Position numbers and translations under genes: made by a program | Notes under the pieces: generated by a model | The model's database searches: none | Seen by the model: only the letters and a program-made list of their open reading frames with translations | What the model was told of the DNA's origin: nothing | Origin: Trematomus loennbergii | Lineage: Eukaryota; Chordata; Actinopteri; Perciformes; Nototheniidae | Length of the DNA stretch: 64,000 nt | Assembly (NCBI GenBank): GCA_012861695.1 | Contig: JAAOOA010000280.1 | Span: forward strand, 109,501-173,500 | Reading direction: 5' to 3' | Part shown: positions 45,124-57,529 of the stretch, piece after piece | Layout of the letters: every line of letters begins with the position of its first letter | Numbering within the stretch: the first letter of the stretch is position 1

Positions 45124-46755
45124 TCACCATCATGTTATAGTGATACAGTTAGTTTGTGTTAGTTTATTGGTTCAACTTTCTTCATTGTTTTTTGTGTATT
45201 CAGTCAAGCGGGTCAAAGTTACAAAGCACTTCACATCTTGCTTTTCTGCAGATTACCTTACCACTGCACTGGTAAGGTAAAACTAGGCCGATTAATAACG
45301 TATTTAGGCTACATTAAATGCATATATTCCTGTCTATTGCTTTCATTTGTATTTAATGTTATTGTTTCCACACATTTCACAATTTGGGATGAATGAGGTA
45401 TCTATCTATCTATCTATATATCCATCTATCCATCTATCTATCCATATATCCATCCATCCGTCTGTCTGTCTGTCTGTCTGTCTACCTACCTACCTACAGA
45501 TAGATAGATAGATAGATAGCTCTAACATGTAGGGTTTCCCATTAATGCTATGGGCTACAGTGAAATGTTCTACTGCAACACTCCCCACATGCTCATACAG
45601 CTACACCCGCGACTGTTACAATGAAGGCTCGATAATCAGCTCACGGCATATCGGAGAAGATTTTTTTTTAATTATTATTGAAGTTAAAAGCATCAATCTG
45701 GTGCACTTTTGAGAGCAAAATGAAGAGATCTATGGATACATCTCTCAACACCCATGAAACAGAACTGTAAACAGATGTACTTTTTCTTTATGGATATTTT
45801 ACAAATCACTCCCCTTTTAAAACTGTATTCTTGTTTTACTGTCATAGTATTTCATACCTGTTTTTCATTTATTCTCTTATTGTTTTATAACTATAATGAT
45901 CATATAAACTGTGCCTCGGAAATACTTGTTTACATAAATGGTGATCAAACTGTTTTGAGACCCACTGATAACTTAGACTAAAGTGAACTATCTAAACACT
46001 GAGAGTCCTTTAGCTCACTGAGCTGACGTTATCTGACAGGAGAGGACTTTCCTTTCACTTAATTGTAGAAACAGCTTCTAATATCGGTTAGCGCAGCAAC
46101 AACAATCTTGCTCTCTCTCTCTCTCGCTCGCTCACTCGTGCCACAGACACACACGGAGCCGAGCTTGAATGAAACACCCAGAAGTAGGCTACTTGCACTG
46201 TACTGTAGCAGCATATCATTTTCGAATCAATCATTTTTCAATTACGATTTCACATATATAAAAAACGGACGGACGGACGGACAGACAGACATATAGATAG
46301 ATACTTCATTCATCCCAAATTGTGAAATGTGTGGAAACAAGTATAAACATAATAACATGAAATACAAATGAAAGCAATAGACAGGAATATATGCATATAC
46401 AGTAGAAAGGACACGATGAATATTATAACATTTAATGTAGCCTTACTATGAAGGCTGACCTAAATACGGTGCTTTTCTACAGATGACCTTATCTGCACTG
46501 GTAAGGTAAAACTAGGGCGATTAATAATATGTGAAGTGCTTTGTAACTTTGACCCGCTTGACTGAATACACAAAAAACAATGAAGAAGAGTTTCCTCTGG
46601 GCTGCTTCGCTGCCAGCTGCTCCCCCGGGACCCGAAAGTGACGTAGCCTGTACTTCAACATCAATGCCTACGAAAGTGCTCGATATATGCTGTATTGAAC
46701 CAATAAACTAACACAAACTAACTGTATCACTATAACATGATGATGATGGTGATGA
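45124..46755. mobile_element. Foldback element with microsatellite-bordered interior
   Basis: Left arm 45124-45400 and right arm about 46310-46755 are inverted copies (e.g. AGTTAGTTTGTGTTAGTTTATTGG and its complement). Both arms end inwards in tetranucleotide repeats. The right arm has about 100 bp extra (46590-46690). No transposase. Confidence 0.75.
45398..45522. repeat. Compound tetranucleotide microsatellite
   Basis: Runs of TATC, CATC, TCTG, TACC and AGAT. A matching run of GGAC/AGAC/ATAG lies at about 46265-46302. Confidence 0.95.
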
Positions 46756-47416
46756 AGAATGCATCTAACGTTCCGCTGTTCATTATAATAAAAAACAGAG
46801 CATTAAATAAGCCATCATGCTCTTACTTTGAAATCATGCGGAAATGTCGTCATCAGCAGGCCATCACGTGGTTTCCGAAAACAACCGAGTGACACGAGTA
46901 GATTTTTTGCCGAGACCGGCGGAAAGTATGTCTCAAAATTCCGTGTGTGTAAAAAGACGATCCACAAGCAGAGATTTGAGATCCACAAGCGCATTTTTGG
47001 TCGACAAATACAAAATGGATTCACAAATGCCTGATCGAAAGTTGTAAATGTTAAAGAGATATTCACAGATCTTTTTTTTATTTGTGAAAATATTTAGCGT
47101 ATTTGCAGATCCGTTTTACATTTGCAAATTTATTTGTGAGTTTGCAAATCTTTTAAATGCATTTGTGGATGGTGTTTTACATTTACAAATCACATATTTA
47201 CACACAAATTATTTTTCTGTTCACACAAATAATTATGAGACATATCTATGCCCATATACGTCAAACGCCTCATATTACGTCACATGGGGGAGCAACTTTC
47301 TCGGACTCCTTCTCTGCCCAATCCGCGGTAGTAGTTTGTAGTTGGTTTGAGCGGTTGTGATTTAGTGAGCTGGTATTTTTTCGGTAATTTTACATTGCAT
47401 TTCACCATTTTTAATC

Positions 47417-48400
47417 ATGGTGAGCTATTGTGTTTGTGCAGGTTGCACAAACTCGAGCCTGTCAGGCAGAGTTCCCGTCAGAATAATTATTTGCCGGTCA
47501 ACATGTCCGTTTAAATCTTCCGGACAAAATTAGAAAAGTGCCGGTCAAAGGTCTTCTATGTTATTTATTGAGCTTTGAAACAAATTGATATGATTCGATA
47601 TTAAACAAACTAATTATAGTAGATTAATTAACTATTCAAACGTGTACAGTAATTTACAATAACACGGGAATAATACGGAGCGCTCTCCCCCTCTCCTGAC
47701 AACGCGCCAGTATCATGCAGCTCGCGGATCCAGTAATGAGTGACCCGACAGTAAAACTAAACATATCTATAACTAGTTTAGGTAGTTTGAGAGGTAATTA
47801 AAATAGCTACGTGTGATATTCTAACCTGAAGTGTGTGTTTTGTTCCGCTCACCGCTGCAGGTGATCATGCAGAGCTGCGTGTCGACTCGTCAGCAGCAGC
47901 TGATCTCTCCCGTCAGATTAGACTTTACTCGCGTTTATCTCCATATCGATCAGATCCAGCTAGCTCTAGCTAATGATATGACTACCTGCTTATTAAAAGA
48001 CACCTAAACAATAAGCGTCGCTATGCAACCGGGTGAGGCCGCAAAGTATAGCGCAGCATTATGCATTTGTTTACATGCCCACCGGAACCCAGAGGCATTA
48101 CCAACAGATCAACGCACAATCAACCCATACAGGACATCTCTTTCTCCACATTAAGTGTAGACATTATAATTGACTATTCTTGTCTGTCACATACTCTTTT
48201 GTCTGTCACATAAGTGGCGCAACTGATGCGGTATTGCGCTAAGGGGAAATCATTTTGACCGGGAGATTTAGATTTGCCGGTCATAGTCCGGTAATTACCG
48301 GCTAACGGGAACTCTGCTGTCAGGACATCGAGTCCACAGTTTCCCTAACAGGAAAAGGACCGGAGCTAGCTTTCGTTCCTGGGTGCGTTGTGCGAGGTGC
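47417..48400 (+). pseudogene. THAP exon split by a hAT insertion (copy 2)
   Basis: ATG 47417 opens MVSYCVCAGCTNSSLSG; the frame is interrupted at 47467 by a hAT. It resumes at 48317 with the duplicated target, giving HRVHSFPNRKR and then a conserved-type Trp. Cys-rich start, HSFP and W match the THAP domain order. The domain belongs to the host transposon of 41126-49897 and must have been intact before the hAT landed. The continuation is not obvious beyond about 48400. Confidence 0.72.
47467..48316. mobile_element. hAT transposon, 850 bp, in the THAP exon
   Basis: Ends CAGAGTTCCCGTCAG / CTAACGGGAACTCTG, exact 8-bp duplication CTGTCAGG (47459-47466 and 48317-48324). No transposase. A truncated sister is at 22591. 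Confidence 0.93.
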
Positions 48401-48543
48401 ATCCACCTCCCTGCAGCACATACTCTCAATAGCTGAGGCCTATCAAACAAAACGTTTATTTTATCCCCCCCCCTTCACTGCTCTCTCTCTCTCCCCCCCC
48501 CCCCCTTCGCTCTCTCTCTCTCCCCTCCTGTACAGCACCGTAA

Positions 48544-48860
48544 CGGCCCGTCCACACAGCGGCGTGCGTTGTCGCTTGCCGGCGGGCATGTCTGAAGCTA
48601 GACCAACAACCAATCACCTGAATCTCCCGCCCCGGACACACAAGCAGCGGTTTGATTGGCTAGAACTTGTACTGGCATATGATTAGATTGGCTGACGCTT
48701 CCGCCGAAGCTTCAAAGGTTGAACATTGCTCAACTTTTGCAGCGAGCAAAGCTACGCTTCGCTCCCACGATGCAGTTCGGCGAAGCTTGACGTCACCCCA
48801 TTCAAAGTGAATGGGCTGAAGCGTTGAAGCTTTAACGCACACCGCTGTGTGGACGGGCCG
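48544..48860. mobile_element. Harbinger-like MITE, TAA duplication
   Basis: Ends CGGCCCGTCCACACAGCGG / CCGCTGTGTGGACGGGCCG, flanked by TAA (48541-48543 and 48861-48863). 317 bp. Confidence 0.88.
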
Positions 48861-48929
48861 TAAGACGTAGTGTGGAGTTGCATTAGGTAACGCGAGATAC
48901 GGCTGATATTTGCGCATTAGTTTCTGTTA

Positions 48930-49342
48930 CGGCCCGTCCACACAGCAGCGTTAAAAAAATCTTCCAACGCTTCTGCCCATTCACTTTGAATGGGGTGACG
49001 TCACTTTGCCTCACTTTTTGCCGAACTGCATTGTGGGAAGCAGAGCGGAGATTTCCAGGCATCTCAGGATTCAAAAGTTGAGCAATGTTCAACTTTTGAA
49101 GCTGAGGTGGAAGCGTCAGCCAATCAAATCCCGTTTATGCAAATCTGACAGTTCAAGCGCTAGCCAATCAAACGGCGTGTATGCTGGGAGAGACATACCG
49201 CAGGTCATTTCCTCATATTCCAAAACATGGAGGAGAAATGAGCGGTAGGGAATCACCCGGTGCTTTATGACCAGTCCCTATTTACCTACCGGGATACAAA
49301 CCACCTCCAAGATTTTTTTAACGCTGCTGTGTGGACGCTCCG
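48930..49342. mobile_element. Harbinger-like MITE, TTA duplication
   Basis: Ends CGGCCCGTCCACACAGCAG / CTGCTGTGTGGACGCTCCG, flanked by TTA (48927-48929 and 49343-49345). Its right end survives in copy 1 at about 23395-23426. Confidence 0.85.
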
Positions 49343-49901
49343 TTATGGATCACTATCAACAGTCCTGCCAGTAACGTTACTATATTATCAATACTACTTT
49401 AGTTATAGCCTGATATATGTTAGCTAACTTTACAATGTTGTGATGTGACCGACGTTAGCTAACATTAACTGTAGCTAACGCCGGTCACTCACCAAGACAG
49501 CTGCCCTGTTCTCCACTGGTTCTCCTCACACCACAGCTCCATTTCTCTCCGATGGCCGTTATTTCTTCTAATCCTTGGCTGCTCCTGGTCTCTTGGACGC
49601 CTAGCAGGCTCATAATTATAAGGTTGTGGACCGTCATATGCATTCGAATATAAATGTTCAACCTCTTCTGTGTCAAAACTAGCATTGTGAAACATGTTTA
49701 TTAATATGTTAGACCGGCCGCTCTCCCCCATGTGACGTCACACGCGGGTGGTCTTTTTTTATGCGAAAGTAAAAATGTCTTACAAAAACAGATGTCACTG
49801 TAGTGTATATTTATGTTTTCGTTTTTTTTAAATCTAGTGTATACATCATTTTCCTACACATTTATTCACTGGTGTCTCTAACCTGCAAGTTGCTCTTTAA
49901 A

Positions 49902-51307
49902 CAAATGTTTATGATTCTTATACGTTTAGTTCAGCAGGATAATCTCCACATATTAACACCTCTTTGTGATTTCTAAAGTAAAAGCTTATTAAATAAGTGG
50001 AATTGTCGTCTTTGTCCAGCACAGTGATTGAGAGAGGGGGTTGAGCTGCCAGTCAGATTACATTAGAGGCCGTAACGAGGACACAACGGGTATTTTCCCG
50101 CGGGACACGAAGAGCTGTCTCCTGGTGTGTTTTATTCATAATGAGTAATATTGCACAATGACCAAGAAAGACGGATGATTGAAATATAATAAAATGTCTC
50201 TGAGGATCATGTCCATCCCGAATAAGTGAAAGATTGTGTTTTTTTGGTTAATTCAATTTGTGCTCTTTCATGAATGTTAATTGGATGTCAGTCACACTGG
50301 ATGTGCTCATGAAGTGAACAGATGCTAACCAGCGGCCCGCTGCACATGTTCCTCCTTTAACACGTTTAGACTCAAAACCAAACATCATCCAGCAAATAGA
50401 TGGATAATGAGACAATAGATGTTTTGCATCCATTCCCAGACAGTTTGAACCTTTCTATGCGGTGCGTGGTCGAGGATCTCTTTATTTTGACCTTAAGGGC
50501 TATATATGAGGCCCTAAAGACACTGCTCCTGTATCAAATGCACACATTGATGCCACCAAATAACACAATGAAAATAGAAAGTATTACAAACAGAACCGTC
50601 TTCTTAATAGTTACATTTAACTGGAATTAATTTACATTAATTATTAATATATACACAAATATTCAACCTTCAAATTACCATTTCAAATCAACATAGCTCT
50701 GCACACTTACCAAAGAACAGTTAAAAGCAACTACATGATTAGTGACTTTATCCTTTCCTTAAAAGCCGTGCTTTGTATTGGTCGGGCGTATCAGAACATC
50801 TTAAAATGTGTGTGTGGAAATCTCAGTTCATTTGGAGGGTTGAGAGATTATGGCCTAAGAAACGGCTCCGTGTTACAGGACGGGTGGTTTGCAGACTCTT
50901 TGCACGGAGGAGCAAAAAAATGAAGTCAACCCATATCGACCCTAAATATAGTCTATGTTAAGAACGAGAAAGGTTTTAACATATATGTAGTTTTTTGAAC
51001 ACATGACAAATATGTGAGGGTGATGAAGTCAGAGCATCGTCCTATGAGCCGGGGCCCAATTTAACCCCTGTGTGTATCTGATACCTGAACATATTACTAA
51101 CATAAAACAAAGTACTGAATTAATCAAAGGAACGCTTTAAATATTTACTATTTTAAGATGTTTATGTCTATTTTACATTAACTTGACATTGCCTTCTCAG
51201 AACCTGCCATTCCAAACAACATGATATTTGTGATTGGCAGATGACCTTTAATGAATATATAATGAGCTCCATGGAGGAAGAAGGATGGTGATAAAAGCAG
51301 CATCACA
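49902..51307. other. Conserved non-coding block of OR unit, copy 2
   Basis: Near-identical to 23835-25235 and 60762-62165; no gene recognised. Confidence 0.6.
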
Positions 51308-51895
51308 GCTTCATGTTCACTGAGATGCTGTCTGTCTGTACATGCTTCATCATATCTACATTAATGTTGTATTAATGTTTCACCAGCTGGATTCAGGTCA
51401 GTTTCTCCTCATGTTCACTGAGATGCTGTCTGTCTGTACATGCTTCATCATATCTACATTAATGTTGTATTAATGTTTCACCAGCTGGATTCAGGTCAGT
51501 TTCTCCTCATGTTCACTGAGATGCTGTCTGTCTGTACATGCTTCATCATATCTACATTAATGTTGTATTAATGTTTCACCAGCTGGATTCAGGTCAGTTT
51601 CTCCTCATGTTCACTGAGATGCTGTCTGTCTGTACATGCTTCATCATATCTACATTAATGTTGTATTAATGTTTCACCAGCTGGATTCAGGTCAGTTTCT
51701 CCTCATGTTCACTGAGATGCTGTCTGTCTGTACATGCTTCATCATATCTACATTAATGTTGTATTAATGTTTCACCAGCTGGATTCAGGTCAGTTTCTCC
51801 TCATGTTCACTGAGATGCTGTCTGTCTGTACATGCTTCATCATATCTACATTAATGTTATATAATGTTAACAGCTGGATTCAGGTCTGTTTCTCC
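51308..51895 (+). repeat. 98-bp minisatellite upstream of OR, copy 2 (6 units)
   Basis: GTTCACTGAGATGCT at 51315, 51413, 51511, 51609, 51707 and 51805. Same micro-exon-like cassette per unit. Two more units than copy 1. Confidence 0.94.
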
Positions 51896-52853
51896 TCATG
51901 TTTCGTGTTCATTGTGATGATTGTCTGCTGGTTTATGACTCATTTCACATATATGTCATATGAATAACCACTCTTTAAATCATTGTTATATGCTCATGCT
52001 TTTGTTTTAACAGGTGGAGGTCAGTTTCTCCTCATGTTCACTGAGATTATGTTTCTCTGTTTTCATGATTAATCATATATTAACATTCTTTAAATGAATG
52101 TTATAAATATTAATGTTGTGTGTATATATTAACATAATTGTTTAAACAGGTGGATTCAGGTTAGTTTCTCCCTGCTTCGTGTTCACTGTAATAATCTTTC
52201 TGCCTTTTCCTGATTCATTATGAAACAAAATATGTACTTTATATTAATGCTGTGTATATTAATGTTATATAAATTGAAGTTAATGTTTAAACAGGTGGAT
52301 TCAGGTCAGTTTCTCCTCACGTTTCGTGTCCTTGTGCTAATGTTAGTTTAATATTCTTATAAATGTTATTTTGAAGTCATATGTATAAATGTTTCTTACA
52401 TTATTGTTATATATTCACGTTAATATTTTAACAGGTGGATTCAGGTCAGTTTCTCCTCACGTTTCGTGTTCCTTGTGATGATTGTTCTGCTGGTTTATGA
52501 CTAATTTCACATATATTAATGTCATGTTTCTCATTTTTCGTGTTCATTGTGATGATGCTTTTGCCTGTTTCTGATTCATGATAGATATTTATCATTGACT
52601 TATACATTAATGTTCAAGCAGATATTTTAGTATCTGATTGTATACTAATTAACTGTAAATTCATATTCTATGAATACACGTTTTAAATATGAATGTTAAA
52701 TAAATGTGTTTCCTTATTACTACTGTACATGTCAATGTGATATAAACTAATGTTTATCCTTTATTTAGATGTTAACAGGTTGGTTAGCTCTGTTGTTGTT
52801 ACTGTTGTTGTTGTTGACCTGAGGTCACAGCGTGTGTTTGTTGGGGTCTCCTC
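51896..52853 (+). other. 5' flank of OR gene copy 2
   Basis: Decayed minisatellite units with GTGGATTCAGG cassettes, ending with the TTAACAGGTTGG acceptor-like site at about 52773. Confidence 0.55.
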
Positions 52854-53796
52854 ATGACGTCAGCAGGGTTTAACGTGACCTCGTCCCTGACGCTGGTCGG
52901 TTTCTCCTCGCTGTCTGGCCACAGCTCGCTCTTATTCTTCGTGTTTTTGTTGCTGTACCTCTTCCTGTTGTTCAGTGACTCTCTGGTGATTTATATCATC
53001 TGTTCGCAGCGAGCTCTTCACCGGCCCATGTTTGCCTTCGTGGCATCATTTCTGCTGAACTCTCTCACAGTCAGCACACTGATTTATCCTAAACTTCTGT
53101 CAGATATGTTGCTGTCCGGCGCCGGCTTGGTGCAGGTGTCCCGGACTTGTGTCTGTGCCAGGGTTTCTTTGTTAACACTCTTGGTGCATCTAGCTTCATG
53201 CTATTGTCGGCCATGGCCTTTGACCGCTACCTGTCCATCTGCCACCCGATGCACTACGCTGTGCTGGTAACTCCTGCCAAGGTGGTGCTGATGCTGCTTT
53301 TCTGCTGGATGCTGCCTGTTATTTTAGGGGTAGTCTCAACGCTGCTGGCTAGCCGCTTACCGCTCTGCAGGGCGCAGCTCAACAGGGTCTACTGCGACCT
53401 CTACAGCATTGTGAGCCTGAGCTGCGGTGGTGCTGCAGAGCAACTGAGTGGAATATACAGTGTGCTGTTCACAGCAGTTATTGTCTTCCCGGCCACCTTC
53501 TTGCTCTTCTCCTACGCTAGGATCCTCTTCATCTGTCTGCGGCGCTCACGTAGCTTCAGCAGCAAAGCTCTACAGACCTGTCTTCCTCACCTGCTCGTCT
53601 TCTTTAACTATACCATCAGCATCTTCTTAGATCTGATGCTTCGCCGCCTCAGGGCAACAGAGAATCTGACACCACCCTCATCACCTCCATCCTGATTCTA
53701 GTACCCACTGTGCTGAACCCCGTGGTGTACGGACTGAAGTTAAAGGAGGTGTTCACGCATGTGAAGAGGCTGCTGAGCTGCCGCAGAGACAGCTGA
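52854..53796 (+). pseudogene. Olfactory receptor, copy 2 (frame broken twice)
   Basis: Seen: ATG 52854 opens MTSAGFNVTSSLTLVGFSSL, and the frame is open through TM1-TM2 (LHRPMF). It shifts at about 53147, where one T of a run present in copy 1 is missing. The next frame carries MAFDRYLSICHPMHY, the extracellular-loop cysteines and FSSKALQTCLPHL. Near 53650-53690 the frame shifts again, and TM7 PTVLNPVVYGLK follows in another frame to TGA 53794-53796. Length matches copy 1 apart from an in-frame codon loss in TM5. Copy 1 is intact at the 53147 position and copy 2 at the 26640 position. Same alternatives as for copy 1: pseudogene or sequence error. Confidence 0.88.
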
Positions 53797-54340
53797 TCCC
53801 AACACTGTTTGATTGCACCACACAAAGATCCATGCAGCCAGAAGCATTTGTTGCACATCAGGAGAAACAGTGCGGCCCATATTCAGTTGATCACCACAAA
53901 CATAACTGAGAGCGGGAAACATTTTCTAGGCCTCCTTCTCGGCTCCACTCACCATGGGCCATCCCCAAGAGGGTCCCGTCTCCATCCTCCCCTAGAGGGT
54001 CCTGTCAACTATTTCTAATCAAATATGAATAGGTGACATAAAAGAAAAGTACCAAAATGTATGAACAAATACAAAAACTAGATAAATACGTAAACAAATA
54101 TTAAGAATACCGTCAATACCGTTCCGGTGCATAATATGTTTAAGGTACTAGAAGATTGTTATACGTATATTTGAGGTTTGCATTTCTAAGGAAAAGGTTC
54201 CCAGAATTCTTCCAACATATTTAGTCTGTTCCTCAAATATTTTTAGAGACCGTGAAATTCCCCATCAGGGGTATTCCAGCGTGTGAGGTGGTCTACTAGG
54301 GGCCGTGGTGGTTGTACAGTCTGATCGCTGCAGGAAGGAA
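53797..54340. other. 3' flank of OR copy 2
   Basis: AT-rich; contains about 130 bp absent from copy 1. No gene seen. Confidence 0.55.
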
Positions 54341-54660
54341 GGAACTGTGGTATCTCTCCGTGAAACACCGTGGTGCAGCAGCCTCACTGAAGGAGCTGTG
54401 GTATCTCCGTGAAACACCGTGGTGCAGCAGCCTCACTGAAGGAGCTGTGGTATCTCTCCGTGAAACACCGTGGTGCAGCAGCCTCACTGAAGGAGCTGTG
54501 GTATCTCTCCGTGAAACACCGTGGTGCAGCAGCCTCACTGAAGGAGCTGTGGTATCTCTCCGTGAAACACCGTGGTGCAGCAGCCTCACTGAAGGAGCTG
54601 TGGTGTCTCTGTGAAACACCGTGGTGCAGCAGCCTCACTGAAGGACTGTGGTATCTCTCT
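54341..54660 (+). repeat. 51-bp tandem array in LINE tail, copy 2 (6 units)
   Basis: Same unit as 27930-28350. One unit lacks three bases and another lacks two, so frames shift here. Confidence 0.92.
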
Positions 54661-54866
54661 GTGCAGACAGGGTGTCCAGCAGGGAGGACAGCTCAGCCAT
54701 GTGATAGTTCTTCTGGTTTAGCACTAGCAGCTTTGTAAATAGTGAGTTGTATTAGAGATCATTCACAGCTACACTGAGGTAATCGGATGGTTTATAGCAT
54801 CCTCTGTTAGTGACTGCAGGATGACATGACTATAACATCTCATATTAGGAAGTGCAGCTGCATTAA

Positions 54867-56552
54867 AGGTAGGGTAGGTAAGTTTGAGAAACCGGTGTCA
54901 GTACCATATGTGTTCGCCCTACCATATGTGTTCGGGGTCCGTCGCTTACCAATGACGTCACGCATTGTTGGCTGTACGGTAATCGCACGCTGATTGTAAC
55001 TAGGGGAGCTGACTAGGGTATACCTTTATATATACAGTCTATGGGGGTATACCGGGGGTCTGATCAAAGGATGAAGCTGTTAACGTGCTGCTACCATAAA
55101 CTGGCTGTAGCCCACAAACTGAAGCAGAATGATCTAGGGCTGTCCCGAATACCATTTTTCGGGCTCCGGATATTCGGTAGTAATCAGCAGCGAATATTCG
55201 GCCCGCGTGGGGGGGCGTAGTAATCAGCAGCGAACCGCTTCAACACGTGTATTTCGGTGTATTTACGGCATTCATTTTGTTATTCTACAGTATTGTTGTT
55301 TTATAGTTATTTGTTAATGTAACCCAATTTGTGTTCTTAGAAATTGAAAAGGATATTGCATTGTGTTTGTTACTTTCGTTGCAGTTGTATACGTCTTAAG
55401 TGTAATTTGGCTTGGTTTCCTATTTATGGACATGCTTTAGTTTGAAGGAGAGTTAGCGCAGTTGACAGGAAGTTGTTGTTGCTTTGGAAACAACGTGACA
55501 GAGATTAATGGAGAAAAGTAATATCTACATATAAAGACGGAGAAAGTAAACGATAACGTTTATGGTTAAGTGTTAGCACCCCCGAAGAGGCACAAGCTCT
55601 TACGTTGATATTGGAGATTTCAATAAATTCAATTTGAAAAAAAACGGGAAAAAAACAAACAAAACGAATATCCGAATAACGAAATTGAAACCCGAAATAG
55701 TACTCCAACGAACGAATATTCGGGTACAGTAGGGCTGTACCCGAATACTATAATAAAGTTATAGTAAATAATAACAAACTCCAGTGTTAGAATTCCATAA
55801 TTCCATATTCATAAATAAAATGATATGCAAATAACATTTTCTTGGCTGTGGACTTGTACTCTACATAATTATGTTGAGCTCATGGTAATCTAATTCTAAT
55901 TGCAATAACTGCAATGAACAGATAGCATTTTCTGACTCGTAAAATGATTGGATATGGTGTAATTTGGTAAATGATTCTGTGTTGAAAAATGTATATCTTT
56001 AAAAACTGCGTTGGTGTATTAGGGCGGGCCATACTATTTTTTTTTATAAATCAATCGAGAGGGGTGTTCAAATAACGTATTTTGGTGTGTAGAACACACA
56101 TCTATTTAGATTTATTTATTTTGAAGTTGTTGCTATGGAAACAACATGACGGAGAAAAAAGTAATATCTTCTACATATAATAACGGACAAAGTAAAGAAT
56201 GAAGTGTATGTTTAAATGTTAGCATCCCCCGAAGAGGCTCAAGCTCTTACGTTGAGTCTGGAGTTTAAATACATTCGGAATTTGACCGTGTAAAATGTCC
56301 TCTTGGGTTACCGTACAGCCAATGCGTGACGTCATTGGTAAGCGTAAGCGTAAGACCAATCATTGCCGGCCCGGCTAAAATAACTGGATGGCCTACCTGC
56401 CTGTCAGCCTTCCATCTGTGCACAAACTTATCTCGTGCCCTCATTGGTCATTGCGCGTTCGTGTGTGTTGGAGGAGGGGCTCTGTAAGGAAGTGGCAGAT
56501 TTTCTCCGTTGTGTATTTTCAAATTCTAGCGATCTCGAGCCGGTTTCTACCT
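54867..56552. mobile_element. TTAA-flanked element, 1.7 kb (Kolobok-like)
   Basis: Flanked by TTAA at 54863-54866 and 56553-56556; terminal repeats AGGTAG.../...CTACCT, with a nearby GAAACCGG/CCGGTTTC pair. Copy 1 has the empty TTAA at 32075-32078. Subterminal inverted blocks (TTACCAATGACGTCACGCATT and complement) support one element. A second inverted pair with GGGCTGTCCCGAATA-type ends (about 55138-55740) suggests a nested hAT-like element. Confidence 0.83.
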
Positions 56553-56556
56553 TTAA

Positions 56557-57038
56557 TTGTTTCTTTATCAAATTCAGATACAAAAAACACATCACATTTA
56601 TTTGTTTGAGTTTATATCTCACTGTAACTAAAGTGCAAAGTCATCTTCATGGAGCTAATGTACTATTTCTCCTCATATAAATGTAAAAAATGCTCCAAAC
56701 TTACTGAAACTCTCTCTAAAACATGTCCAACTAAAACCACCAGACTCAGGGACAGTTTCATCCCACAGGCCATAAGACTATTAAACACCTGAACTTTGAA
56801 CATCCATAACATTAATCTGGCTGCAACTTAGAAATTATTGATCTAATATATCATATTCCAATCACTTGTATATAGACTCTTATTGCACTATTTTACTTTT
56901 TGTTTACTTGCACTATTTTTTCTGTTTTTCTGTTTTATTGTGTTGCTCTGTTGGAGGAGCCTGTGACCTCAGATTTTCATCGTCATAACTACACTGTAGC
57001 TATGTACGCATTACTAATAAAAGCCTTGAACCTTGAAC
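56557..57038 (+). mobile_element. LINE 3' end (Rex1/CR1-like) with tail, copy 2
   Basis: Continues the ORF tail (RLRDSFIPQAIRLLNT, stop at about 56791) into a 3' UTR ending AATAAAAGCCTTGAACCTTGAA, a short-tandem tail of the kind seen at the end of CR1/Rex1-group LINEs. Confidence 0.75.
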
Positions 57039-57289
57039 ATAGCACCATGCCTACACACGGTAACATCACGTCCTGACCTGTAGAGAGACAGTAAAGTGGA
57101 GCCAGGATTCAGTTAACCCGCCTAACAAGGGACAATGGTACCACATGTAAAGAGTACATAAACAATAAATGTCTTTTATACAACATTTACATTTTTCCAG
57201 AATTTTTTTAATTGTGTGTTATTTGTGATATCGTCTTTTCTACTGTAGAAATGTTCAGTGGCGATCCTAGAGTCGGTGGGGGCCCTAGG
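57039..57289. other. Spacer ending in a hAT-type terminus
   Basis: CAGTGGCGATCCTAGAG at 57256-57272 looks like a hAT end whose partner is lost or lies beyond the nested element. Confidence 0.4.
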
Positions 57290-57529
57290 CAGAGATGGGG
57301 TCGTTACTCAAAAAAAGTAATATATTACATATTACTTTACTTCGTTACTCTCTACATAAAGTAACTCATTACTTTTGCGTTACTCAGCAACAGCCTACCC
57401 AAACAAAAAACGTAGGCCTACATGTGCACACATATAACAATTACTATTGCAATAAGGAAGACATAACACAAGTTAACGTGAAATTCTAGTTTTTGCTGCT
57501 TGTTCGGAGTCGACACTCACTCAACATCA

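Larger units (their letters stand above)
41305..47256. mobile_element. 5.95 kb long-TIR element with 6-bp target duplication
   Basis: Inverted arms of about 480 bp (41305-41790 and 46780-47256) begin TATGGGCATAGATATG. TACGTC is duplicated exactly (41299-41304 and 47257-47262), and copy 1 has the single TACGTC at 22381-22386. Arms contain multiple ATTTGCAAAT- and GTGGATC-type subrepeats. No transposase was found inside; the interior is a nest of other elements. A 6-bp duplication with TAY-type ends recalls IS3EU; Polinton and Dada also use about 6 bp. Superfamily undecided. Confidence 0.85.
41126..49897 (+). mobile_element. THAP-type transposon, copy 2, swollen by nested insertions
   Basis: Same termini as 22206-23830, flanked by TAAA at 41122-41125 and 49898-49901. 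The 8.8 kb span includes a 5.95 kb long-TIR element, an 850-bp hAT in the THAP exon and two Harbinger-like MITEs. Removing them leaves about 1.2 kb of own sequence, so the transposase is incomplete. Confidence 0.82.
40471..54866 (+). repeat. OR-gene segmental duplication unit, copy 2
   Basis: Same order as copy 1, expanded to 14.4 kb by nested insertions inside the THAP-type transposon. It carries the full set of elements from which copy 1 appears deleted. The LINE tail resumes after the TTAA element at 56557. Confidence 0.92.
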
